From NCBI RefSeq assembly GCF_024970185.1, contig NZ_CP103965.1:6095001-6159000 (forward strand): a stretch of 64,000 nucleotides of DNA, given 5' to 3'. Positions 27,561-35,088 of the stretch are shown here, piece by piece. Each line of letters begins with the position of its first letter. Position 1 is the first letter of the stretch. The position numbers and the translations under genes are program-made. This DNA comes from Pseudomonas sp. N3-W (GTDB taxonomy: Bacteria > Pseudomonadota > Gammaproteobacteria > Pseudomonadales > Pseudomonadaceae). The notes under the pieces were generated by a model that was given only the letters and a program-made list of their open reading frames with translations, did not search any database and had not been told where the DNA came from.

Positions 27561-27830
27561 GCCCTCACAAGCCTTCTCAAGCTCTCACAAGCCTTCTCAA
27601 GCCCTCAAAAGCCCTCAAAAGCCCTCTCCAAGCCCTCTCCAAGGCTTCACAAGCTTTCACAGCTTTCACAACCTTCACAACCTTCACAATACTTCTCAAG
27701 CCTTCTCAAGCCTTCTCAAGCCTTCTCAAGCCTTCACAAGCCCTCAAAAGCCCTCTCCAAGGATTCACAAGCTTTCACAACCTTCACAACCTTCACAACC
27801 TTCACAAGCCCTCAAAAGCCCTCACAAGCC
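27561..27830. repeat. C/T/A-rich degenerate tandem repeat
   Basis: About 270 bp are built from short units of 9-11 bp such as CCTTCTCAAG, CCCTCAAAAG and CCTTCACAA, repeated back to back in mixed order. The top strand has very few G residues. It directly follows the palindromic repeat and ends about 80 bp before the SDR gene. A reading frame stays open through it, but the product would be a Ser/Pro/Lys repeat with no start site. Confidence 0.85.
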
Positions 27831-27909
27831 GCTCGCCCCTGCTGCCCTGGTCTACATTGTCCTGCGAGCGGTTCCATCCGCTCAGACAACAATAATCAGG
27901 AGCGCACGC

Positions 27910-28734
27910 ATGTCCCTACAAGGCAAAACCCTGTTCATCACCGGCGCCAGTCGCGGGATTGGTCGCGAGATCGCGCTGCGTGCTGCAAGAGACGGGGCCA
28001 ATATCGTGATCGCGGCCAAAAGCGCCGAGCCGCATGCCAAACTGCCCGGCACTATCTTCAGCGTGGCCAAGGAAGTCGAAGCCGCAGGCGGCAAGGCGCT
28101 GGCTCTGCAGGTGGACGTGCGCGATGACGTCGCGGTACGCGCGGCGCTGGCCCAGGCCAACGAGCATTTTGGCGGCATTGATGCGCTGATCAACAATGCG
28201 GGCGCCATCAAGCTGACTGGCGTTCAGCACGTCGAGCTCAAGCGTTTCGACCTGATGCACCAGATCAACACACGTGCTGTGTTGTTGTGCAGCCAGGCCG
28301 CCCTGCCCTACCTGAAAAAATCCAGTGGCCACATCCTCAATCTGTCACCACCGCTGAACCTGGCGACGAAATGGTTCGCGCAGTACAGCCCTTACACCGT
28401 CACCAAATACGGCATGAGCATGCTGACCCTGGGCATGAGCGAGGAATTTGCCAGCTACGGCATCAGCGTCAACTCGCTGTGGCCGCAGACCATGATTGCC
28501 ACGGCGGCCATCGAGTTCCAGCTCGGCTCGCGCGAATCCTTCAAACACGCACGAACCCCGGCGATCATGGCCGATGCGGCTTCCATCATTCTGGACAGCA
28601 GCGGTCGCGGCATTACCGGTCGGTTGCTGATTGATGAAGAGATTCTGCGGGAACACGGCATAACCGAGTTTGAACACTATCGGTTCGCCCCTGACAGCAG
28701 CGACGTACTGATGCCGGACCTGTTTGTAGGCTGA
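27910..28734 (+). CDS. SDR family oxidoreductase (HSDL2-like)
   Basis: The 274-residue short-chain dehydrogenase has the cofactor loop TGASRGIGREIA at residues 11-22, the NNAG motif and the catalytic Tyr/Lys in YTVTKYG. The C-terminal part with SVNSLWPQTMIATAA matches the subgroup related to hydroxysteroid dehydrogenase-like protein 2, often linked to fatty acid or sterol metabolism. CAGGAG precedes ATG 27910. Its substrate is unknown; it does not obviously belong to the betaine pathway. Confidence 0.85.
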   Translation: MSLQGKTLFITGASRGIGREIALRAARDGANIVIAAKSAEPHAKLPGTIFSVAKEVEAAGGKALALQVDVRDDVAVRAALAQANEHFGGIDALINNAGAIKLTGVQHVELKRFDLMHQINTRAVLLCSQAALPYLKKSSGHILNLSPPLNLATKWFAQYSPYTVTKYGMSMLTLGMSEEFASYGISVNSLWPQTMIATAAIEFQLGSRESFKHARTPAIMADAASIILDSSGRGITGRLLIDEEILREHGITEFEHYRFAPDSSDVLMPDLFVG

Positions 28735-28766
28735 AGAAACCAATCGATCAGAGAAGACCACAAAAC

Positions 28767-28798
28767 CTGTGGGAGCGAGCCTGCTCGCTCCCACAAGG
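28767..28798. repeat. Compact REP palindrome
   Basis: CTGTGGGAGCGAGCCTGCTC continues into GCTCCCACA. It lies between the convergent SDR and gbcB genes and may also act as a terminator. Confidence 0.75.
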
Positions 28799-28810
28799 GA
28801 TTGGTGTGGG

Positions 28811-29911
28811 TTAGAACTCTATGCGCACATCGCCCTTCGGCACGCTGCAGCACGACAGGATAAACCCTTCGGCTTCGTCTTCCTCGGTGATCCCGCCGTT
28901 GTGGTCCATCTCCACTTCGCCGCCCAGTTTCATGACCTTGCACGTCCCGCAAATCCCCATCCCGCAGGCCTTCGGAATCAGCAGCCCGAGCTTGGCCGCT
29001 GCCGCATGCACGGTTTCGCCCGGCGCCACGCGGATGCTCTTGCCGGACGCGGTGAATTCCACCTGATGCAGGTCGGCCAGGTCGACTTCCGGTGCGTCGG
29101 CAGCGATTTCGGCTTGTTCCACGGCATCGGCGCGAGCTTCCGGTGGCGTCGCCCCGAACGATTCCTCGTGATAGCGACTCATGTCGAAACCGGCCGCTTC
29201 GAGCATGCGCTTGACCGCATTCATGTACGGCGTCGGGCCGCAGCAGAACACTTCGCGTTCCAGGAAGTCCGGCGCCATCAGCTCCAGCATCTTGTGGTTC
29301 AGGTAGCCGCGATAACCGGCCCACGGCTCGCCAAGGCCATGCTTCTCGCAGATCAGGTGCAGGCTGAAATTGTCGATGCGCGAGGCCATGTGTTCCAGCT
29401 CGCGGTGGTAAATGATGTCCTTGGGTGAGCGGGCGCTGTGGATAAACACCATGTCGACGTTGCCGTTGGTGTCGTAGAACCAGCGTGCCATGGACATCAC
29501 CGGGGTGATGCCGACACCGCCGCTGAGGTACAGCACCTTCGGCGCGGTGAAATCCATGGCGTTGAACAGCCCGACCGGCCCGTGCACCGCCAGCTCCTGG
29601 CCTTCGTGCAGGGTGTCATGCAACCAGTTGGAGACCTTGCCCCCCGGCACGCGCTTGATGGTCACCGAAAAGCTGTACGGCACCGACGGCGAACTGGAAA
29701 TGGTGTATGAGCGCATGATCGGCACACCGTCGATCTCCAGCTCCAGGGTGACGAACTGCCCAGGCTTGAAGAAGAACAGAATCGGCTGATCGGCCATGAA
29801 ACAGAAGGTGCGCACGTCCCAGGTTTCCTGGATGACTTTGACGCAACGGACGATGTGTCGACCGTTGGCCCAGGTCTGGGTAGTGACCGGATTCAGGAAG
29901 CTGTTGGACAT
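28811..29911 (-). CDS. gbcB: Glycine betaine demethylase, reductase subunit GbcB
   Basis: GbcB passes electrons from NAD(P)H to the Rieske oxygenase GbcA. The 366-residue protein has a flavin domain (MRSYTISSSP), a nucleotide-binding domain (SGGVGITPVMSMAR) and a C-terminal plant-type 2Fe-2S domain (KACGMGICGTCKVM with a fourth cysteine in ILSCCS). ATG 29911 has GGAG 6 bp upstream. It is divergent from gbcA, and both are GbdR targets in P. aeruginosa. Confidence 0.95.
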   Translation of the reverse strand: MSNSFLNPVTTQTWANGRHIVRCVKVIQETWDVRTFCFMADQPILFFFKPGQFVTLELEIDGVPIMRSYTISSSPSVPYSFSVTIKRVPGGKVSNWLHDTLHEGQELAVHGPVGLFNAMDFTAPKVLYLSGGVGITPVMSMARWFYDTNGNVDMVFIHSARSPKDIIYHRELEHMASRIDNFSLHLICEKHGLGEPWAGYRGYLNHKMLELMAPDFLEREVFCCGPTPYMNAVKRMLEAAGFDMSRYHEESFGATPPEARADAVEQAEIAADAPEVDLADLHQVEFTASGKSIRVAPGETVHAAAAKLGLLIPKACGMGICGTCKVMKLGGEVEMDHNGGITEEDEAEGFILSCCSVPKGDVRIEF

Positions 29912-30193
29912 GCTGATCTCCACGGCCGACTGTCGGCCTTATGTTGGCGATTCTGCGTAACGCGCGAACCACCCATTTACCTATCTGCGACATTCACATA
30001 CTTATCGCGACCAGCCCCCAACTACCGGGGGTTGCGCGTCGGGAACAGAGTGGGCCATGTCGCTCGTGGATAAGGTTGCGGGCAGCGCCGGCCCCACACT
30101 CGCTCCACACAAAGACGACTTCTTTACACCTTGCGTAGCAAACCGTATCAGCCACTTTCGCCGGCCACACAGAATGGCCATGAGGATTAAACG
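29912..30193. promoter_or_regulatory. Divergent gbcB-gbcA promoter region
   Basis: This 282-bp gap separates divergent gbcB and gbcA. It should contain both promoters and the GbdR binding site, since these genes are known GbdR targets. I could not point to the exact operator by eye. It has no REP element and no credible small gene. Confidence 0.5.
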
Positions 30194-31489
30194 ATGGACG
30201 TCACCGCAAAACTGAGCCTGGGCGATCCGCTGGAACCCGCACGCAAGGCCACCGCCCAGATGCTGCAGGAGCGCGAGCGTACGTTCTCGCTGCCGCAGCC
30301 GTTCTACTCTGACGAGCGGCTGTTTGATATCGATATGCAGGAGATCTTCCAGAAAGAGTGGTTGATCGCCGGCATGGCCTGCGAAATCCCGACCAAGGGC
30401 AATTACCTGACCCTGCAAGTCGGCAAGAACCCGATCATCGTGATTCGCGGCGCCGAAGGCGTGATCCATGCGTTCCACAACGTCTGTCGTCACCGTGGTT
30501 CGCGGCTGTGCACCAGTGAAAAAGGCAAAGTCGCCAAGCTGGTCTGCCATTACCACCAGTGGACCTACGAGCTGGACGGCCGCCTGCTGTTCGCCGGCAC
30601 CGAAATGGGCGCCGACTTCGACATGAAGCAGTACGGCCTCAAGCCGGTGAATGTGAAGACGGCTGGCGGTTACGTCTTCATCAGCCTGGCGGAAAACCCG
30701 CCGGCCATTGATGACTTCCTGCAGACGCTGAACCACTACATGGAACCGTATGACATGGAGAACACCAAGGTGGCGATTACCACCACCTTGATGGAAAAGG
30801 CCAACTGGAAACTGGTGCTGGAAAACAACCGCGAGTGCTACCACTGCAACGCGTCGCACCCGGAGCTGCTGAAAACCCTGCTGGAATGGGACGACGTCAC
30901 CGACCCTCGCGCCGATCAGGCGTTCAAGGACCATGTCGCCGCCTCCGCTGCCGCCTGGGAAGCCGAAAAAATCCCCTACGCCCACGCCAGCTTCGGCCTG
31001 CGTAACCGCATCGTGCGCATGCCACTGCTCAAGGGCACCGTATCGATGACCCTCGACGGCAAGCAAGGCTGTAAAAAACTCATGGGCCGCATCAAGAACC
31101 CGGACCTCGGCTCGATGCGCATCCTGCACCTGCCGCATTCGTGGAACCACTGCATGGGCGACCACATCATCGTGTTCACGGTGTGGCCGATCAGCGCGCA
31201 GGAAACCATGGTCACCACCAAGTGGATCGTGCACAAGGACGCGGTCGAAGGCGTGGATTACGACGTGGACCGCATGCGTCAGGTGTGGGATGCGACCAAC
31301 GACCAGGACCGGCGCCTGGCCGAAGAGAATCAGCGCGGGATCAACTCCACGGCTTACCAGCCTGGGCCTTACTCGAAGACGTACGAGTTTGGCGTGGTGA
31401 ATTTTGTCGACTGGTACAGCGAGCGGTTGTTGAGCAATTTGGGAGCGGAGCCTGCGCCGTACCTCAAGGGTGTGCCGGTTCAGGGTTGA
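30194..31489 (+). CDS. gbcA: Glycine betaine demethylase, Rieske oxygenase subunit GbcA
   Basis: GbcA removes one methyl group of glycine betaine as formaldehyde, yielding dimethylglycine. The 431-residue protein has the Rieske 2Fe-2S ligands CRHRG and CHYHQWTY (C-x-H-x17-C-x2-H arrangement) and the mononuclear iron site in NNRECYHCNASHPE. Length and sequence agree with known GbcA proteins. ATGAGGATTAAACG precedes the start and includes GAGG at a suitable distance. Confidence 0.96.
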   Translation: MDVTAKLSLGDPLEPARKATAQMLQERERTFSLPQPFYSDERLFDIDMQEIFQKEWLIAGMACEIPTKGNYLTLQVGKNPIIVIRGAEGVIHAFHNVCRHRGSRLCTSEKGKVAKLVCHYHQWTYELDGRLLFAGTEMGADFDMKQYGLKPVNVKTAGGYVFISLAENPPAIDDFLQTLNHYMEPYDMENTKVAITTTLMEKANWKLVLENNRECYHCNASHPELLKTLLEWDDVTDPRADQAFKDHVAASAAAWEAEKIPYAHASFGLRNRIVRMPLLKGTVSMTLDGKQGCKKLMGRIKNPDLGSMRILHLPHSWNHCMGDHIIVFTVWPISAQETMVTTKWIVHKDAVEGVDYDVDRMRQVWDATNDQDRRLAEENQRGINSTAYQPGPYSKTYEFGVVNFVDWYSERLLSNLGAEPAPYLKGVPVQG

Positions 31490-31502
31490 TCAAGAACAAA
31501 GC

Positions 31503-31735
31503 TTCGCGAGCAGGCTCGCTCCCACATTTGATCTTCGGTTCGCCAAAGATCCACTGTGGGAGCGAGCCTGCTCGCGAAAGCGGTATCCCACTCCCTTATT
31601 TGATCTTCGGTTCGCCAAGATCCACTGTGGGAGCGAGCCTGCTCGCGAAAGCGGTATCCCACTCCCTTATTTGATCTTCGGTGCGCCAAAGATCCACTGT
31701 GGGAGCGAGCTTGCTCGCGAAAGCGGTGTCACATT
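31503..31735. repeat. Three-copy tandem array with REP units
   Basis: A 71-72-bp unit starts with TTTGATCTTCGGTTCGCC and contains one REP sequence (TGTGGGAGCGAGCCTGCTCG). Copies begin at 31527, 31599 and 31670; the second lacks one A. A single inverted REP at 31503 precedes them. It lies between convergent gbcA and the phosphoesterase gene. Confidence 0.88.
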
Positions 31736-31742
31736 CACCTGA

Positions 31743-32987
31743 TCAGTTGGAAGACCACCGCACCGACCCATCCTCCCCGATAAACGTCTCCTCGATGTTC
31801 TCCCCCACCAGCCGCACTTTCACATACCCGTTCAACACCCGATCCGGGTACGCCTCGTCCTTGGCATTCTTGCTTTCCGACCACAGCACCTGTGGGATGC
31901 CGTCCAGTTCGCTGGCGTCGCCATAGGGAATCGCCCCGTGCCCGACGCAACGGGCATGCAGCCCGCCCTGGGCGGCGTAGCAGATGCCGTTGTGCAAATG
32001 CCCCCAATACCAGTAATCCGGCTCGCGCCCCAGGGCATCACACACCGGCTGATACAGCGCCGTCTTGTTCTTGCCGCCAATGTCGAAGCCCTGGTGATGG
32101 CTGAGCACCATGATTTTCTTGCGCTGCGGCAAGCCTTTCATCCAGTCGATCTGCGGCTGGTTCAAGGTGCCGTCCATGTACAGGTTCAACGGTTTCGAGG
32201 CATAGGCCGTATCAAGGCCGATCACCAGCCAGTCATCGTTATACAGCGCGAAATAACTGGTGCCCTGTTGCTGCGGGAAGCGCTTGGCCAGCTCCTTGAA
32301 GTAGCCGTGGGCGCCGCTGTACATCTCGTGATTGGAATTGAGCGTGAACGAACCCTGCCGCCCCTGCGGCCAACCGACCATGTCGACGCCTTCTTCGGAG
32401 TTGGTGCCGGCGTAATACACATCGCCCAGGTGAATGGTGAAGTCCGGCGCGCCGAGCTGCATCTGCGTCGCTACCGCCACGGCCGGGGCATGGGTGTCAA
32501 ACGGACCAGTACCCCAGTCGCCAGCAATCGCCAGGGTCACGTCGCTGTCCATCTTCATCAGTGCCGGGGTGGTGGCGAACGGTGCGTGACGACGCAGGTT
32601 CTCGATCCACTTGAGCAGCGACTCGCTCCACATCAGGTCCAGCAATTCCCATTTGCGGCAACCCAGCAAACTGCCGTCCTTGAGCACCTGGGTTTGCAGT
32701 TCTTCTTCCGATTGCGGCAGCGCGGTGGCGTTGCCGATGTGCAGGATCGACAGGCCGTGGGACAACTCCCACGGCACGACAGGCTCGTCGGTCGGCAGCT
32801 CGCCGTGGGCCAGCACGTATTGCGCCTGGTCATGGCCGCGCTGCAACAGCGACACAATGGCCTGATATTCCTCGGGTTCGAGGTCGCTGATGAGCTTTTT
32901 CCAGGCCATGTCCAATCGGGTGTACAGCCCGTGTACCCGCAGTTTGACCTTGTCGTATTCGTGTTCCAGATTCGAGACTAATGACAT
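31743..32987 (-). CDS. Metallophosphoesterase (calcineurin-like)
   Basis: The 414-residue protein has a helical N-terminal region of about 145 residues that I do not recognise, followed by a calcineurin-like domain. Metal-binding motifs appear in order: IAGDWGTG, LGDVYYAG, SNHE (normally GNHE), LSHHQG and YWGHLHN. No signal peptide is visible, so it should be cytoplasmic. It is the last gene of a three-gene run with the cytochrome and GMC genes (27-bp gap). The substrate is unknown; a phospholipid or cyclic-nucleotide head group are both possible. Confidence 0.85.
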   Translation of the reverse strand: MSLVSNLEHEYDKVKLRVHGLYTRLDMAWKKLISDLEPEEYQAIVSLLQRGHDQAQYVLAHGELPTDEPVVPWELSHGLSILHIGNATALPQSEEELQTQVLKDGSLLGCRKWELLDLMWSESLLKWIENLRRHAPFATTPALMKMDSDVTLAIAGDWGTGPFDTHAPAVAVATQMQLGAPDFTIHLGDVYYAGTNSEEGVDMVGWPQGRQGSFTLNSNHEMYSGAHGYFKELAKRFPQQQGTSYFALYNDDWLVIGLDTAYASKPLNLYMDGTLNQPQIDWMKGLPQRKKIMVLSHHQGFDIGGKNKTALYQPVCDALGREPDYWYWGHLHNGICYAAQGGLHARCVGHGAIPYGDASELDGIPQVLWSESKNAKDEAYPDRVLNGYVKVRLVGENIEETFIGEDGSVRWSSN

Positions 32988-33014
32988 GTTTGCGTTCCTC
33001 CATCCGTAACAGGA

Positions 33015-34883
33015 TCACAGGGTTTTCATAAACTCGATGAGCGCCCGTTTATCGTCGTCCGACAGTTGCGTGCCATACAGGTGGCCACTGTTGTGGTTGC
33101 CCTCCAGACGCGTGTCGTATTTGAAATCAGCCGAAGCCTTGGCCTGAGCGCCACTGGTGACGAAGCCGACCTTCTGCTGGTCGTACACGTCAGAGCCGGT
33201 GAAGAATACCTGAGGCCTTTTTTCCGGTATTTGCAGCAAATCCCACAGGGTCGGCACCGAGCCGTTATGCAGGTACGGCGCGCGCATCCAGATGCCGTCG
33301 GTGGGCGTGTTGCTGTAGCTCTGGGTCTTGCGATAGGCGTTGAAGTCGAACGGCGGTTTCTTGAAGCTGTGGAACGCCGTCACCAGGCCCGTGGTAAACG
33401 AGTCCAGGCGATGCGGATCGGTGCCCAGTTCGTCGATGCTGGTGGTGACTTGCCCTGTGTCGGCGCGGCCAAAGTCATGGCAACCGGCGCAGTTTTTCTC
33501 CCAGATCGGCTTGCCCTGAGCAACCTTCGCCTGATCCAGCGCCCACGGCCAGGCCGGTGGCTTGGTGCCCAGCAACCAGTTGGTCACACGGTTGAAGCTT
33601 TGCGGCAGCACCGATTCCGGCGTCGCCCCCACCGCCATCGCCGCGGCGTAGTTGCGCTCGTGAATGTCGTTGTTATTACCGTCCCAGTGCAGGTACAGCG
33701 ACTCCCGGGGTTTCTGGTTCCAGATTTGCGGCAGGTCCACGGTGCCGATGGTCGAGTCATCCGGGAAGCCGAACACCACCATTTTGGTCGGGTTGAACGT
33801 GTCGGTACGCCCCGGCCCTTGCGGCGGCCGCAGCTTTTGCCAGGCGTAGGCCTGTTTCTGCTTGAGCAGCGCGCTCTTGGCCATCGGGATGATCAGGTAG
33901 CGGTTGTACAGCCGCTCGAAAAAGCCGAGCTGGAACTTGCTGTTGATCGCCGCCATCACCGCGTCGGTGGTGAATTTCGGGTCGCTGGCGCAATCGTAGG
34001 CGAACCACTGGAACGCTTGCAGTTGCAGGGTGTTGGCCGGCGCGGTCGCCAGGGTAGTGGCGACGTCACTGGCATTGGCCCGGTAAGACCCGGTGTGGCA
34101 CAAGGCGCAGTTGGGCTCGACGGTCGGGTAGCCGATTTGCCGTTTGGCCATGCCGATGGGCAAGTCCTTGCCGTTCTCGTAGAGGAACCCGAAGACTTCA
34201 TAACCACCGGGTTTCGGCAGCTTTTCCGGGCACATCTGCGGCAAGACGGCGAACAGGTAATACGGGATGCGCGCTTCGATTCCAAGGCCGATGGCCGCGT
34301 ATTTGAAGTGGTCTTCGTCGGAGGCGTATTGCTCGGCCGGCACCACTCGCAACATCTGATACCAGGTTTCGTAACCGAAGAAACCCAGCAGCAGTACCAC
34401 GATCAGCGTGCCGACCTTGAACCCGTGGCTCTGCCAGCGAAGCGCCCAGCCCGCTCGCCATTCCCGCCAGCCATCGCACAGCAAGGCCACGGGGCGGTTG
34501 GCGGGTGTGGTGCCCAGATAGAGCAGGATGCCGAGGATCAGGAAGAAGCTCAGATCGCCCATCAACATCGGCACGAACACCGTCGCCTCGTTGCTGGTGT
34601 TGATCAGGTAGATCCAGAACGCCACGGCGATCAGCCGCGTCAGCACGCACAGCCACGAATGCACCACGAACCGTGGCGCGTTGAAGCCCGACGGCATGTA
34701 GAACACGCTGATGCCCACCAGCAACATGCCGGCGTTTTCCAGCCATGGGTCGGAGAGTTGCGGTGGCAGGCCGAGCATCGACGTCAGCAGTGCCGGGGCG
34801 AACAGCGCCGGCAGCGCGAAGACCATGTTCATCACGATGCCTAGCCAGATGAAGCGTTGAAACCAGCGGATGTAAGTGTCCAT
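33015..34883 (-). CDS. Membrane-anchored c-type cytochrome (di-haem peroxidase-related)
   Basis: The 622-residue protein starts with about four membrane helices (residues 8-120), a further helix near 150-170 and then a large periplasmic part. Two haem attachment sites are visible, CALCH and CAGCH, together with APYLHNGSVPTLWDLL, a segment typical of di-haem cytochrome c peroxidase/MauG-like proteins. The fused N-terminal membrane domain is unusual for that family. It probably accepts or delivers electrons for the adjacent GMC oxidoreductase. ATG 34883 has AAGGA at about 10 bp. Confidence 0.82.
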   Translation of the reverse strand: MDTYIRWFQRFIWLGIVMNMVFALPALFAPALLTSMLGLPPQLSDPWLENAGMLLVGISVFYMPSGFNAPRFVVHSWLCVLTRLIAVAFWIYLINTSNEATVFVPMLMGDLSFFLILGILLYLGTTPANRPVALLCDGWREWRAGWALRWQSHGFKVGTLIVVLLLGFFGYETWYQMLRVVPAEQYASDEDHFKYAAIGLGIEARIPYYLFAVLPQMCPEKLPKPGGYEVFGFLYENGKDLPIGMAKRQIGYPTVEPNCALCHTGSYRANASDVATTLATAPANTLQLQAFQWFAYDCASDPKFTTDAVMAAINSKFQLGFFERLYNRYLIIPMAKSALLKQKQAYAWQKLRPPQGPGRTDTFNPTKMVVFGFPDDSTIGTVDLPQIWNQKPRESLYLHWDGNNNDIHERNYAAAMAVGATPESVLPQSFNRVTNWLLGTKPPAWPWALDQAKVAQGKPIWEKNCAGCHDFGRADTGQVTTSIDELGTDPHRLDSFTTGLVTAFHSFKKPPFDFNAYRKTQSYSNTPTDGIWMRAPYLHNGSVPTLWDLLQIPEKRPQVFFTGSDVYDQQKVGFVTSGAQAKASADFKYDTRLEGNHNSGHLYGTQLSDDDKRALIEFMKTL

Positions 34884-34927
34884 ATCATCCATTTCCTTGT
34901 TGTCACCAAAACCCGAGGTAACACACC

Positions 34928-35060
34928 TGTGGCGAGGGGGCTTGCCCCCGTTCGGCTGCGAAGCAGTCGTAAAACCTGCGAATGCGGTTTCTCCTGATGG
35001 ACCGCATACACCGGTTTGGGGCCGCTTCGCGACCCAACGGGGGCAAGCCCCCTCGCCACA
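34928..35060. repeat. Long palindromic intergenic repeat, copy 4
   Basis: Runs from TGTGGCGAGGGGGCTTGCCC to the complementary GGGCAAGCCCCCTCGCCACA. A partial extra right end (GCTCCCTCGCCACAG) follows. It separates the GMC and cytochrome genes. Confidence 0.85.
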
Positions 35061-35088
35061 AAAGCTCCCTCGCCACAGGGGATTTGCG

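Noticed and set aside
27411..28127. A protein-coding gene through the short-unit tandem repeat
   Set aside because: No start signal; the product is a Ser/Pro/Lys repeat that runs into the out-of-frame start of the SDR gene.
31527..31735. A CRISPR array
   Set aside because: The repeats are direct copies of a whole 71-72-bp unit with no unique spacers, and no cas genes are near.
33066..34844. A 592-codon plus-strand frame opposite the cytochrome gene
   Set aside because: It mirrors a gene with clear haem motifs and membrane helices; the translation is Arg/His-rich and unlike any protein.
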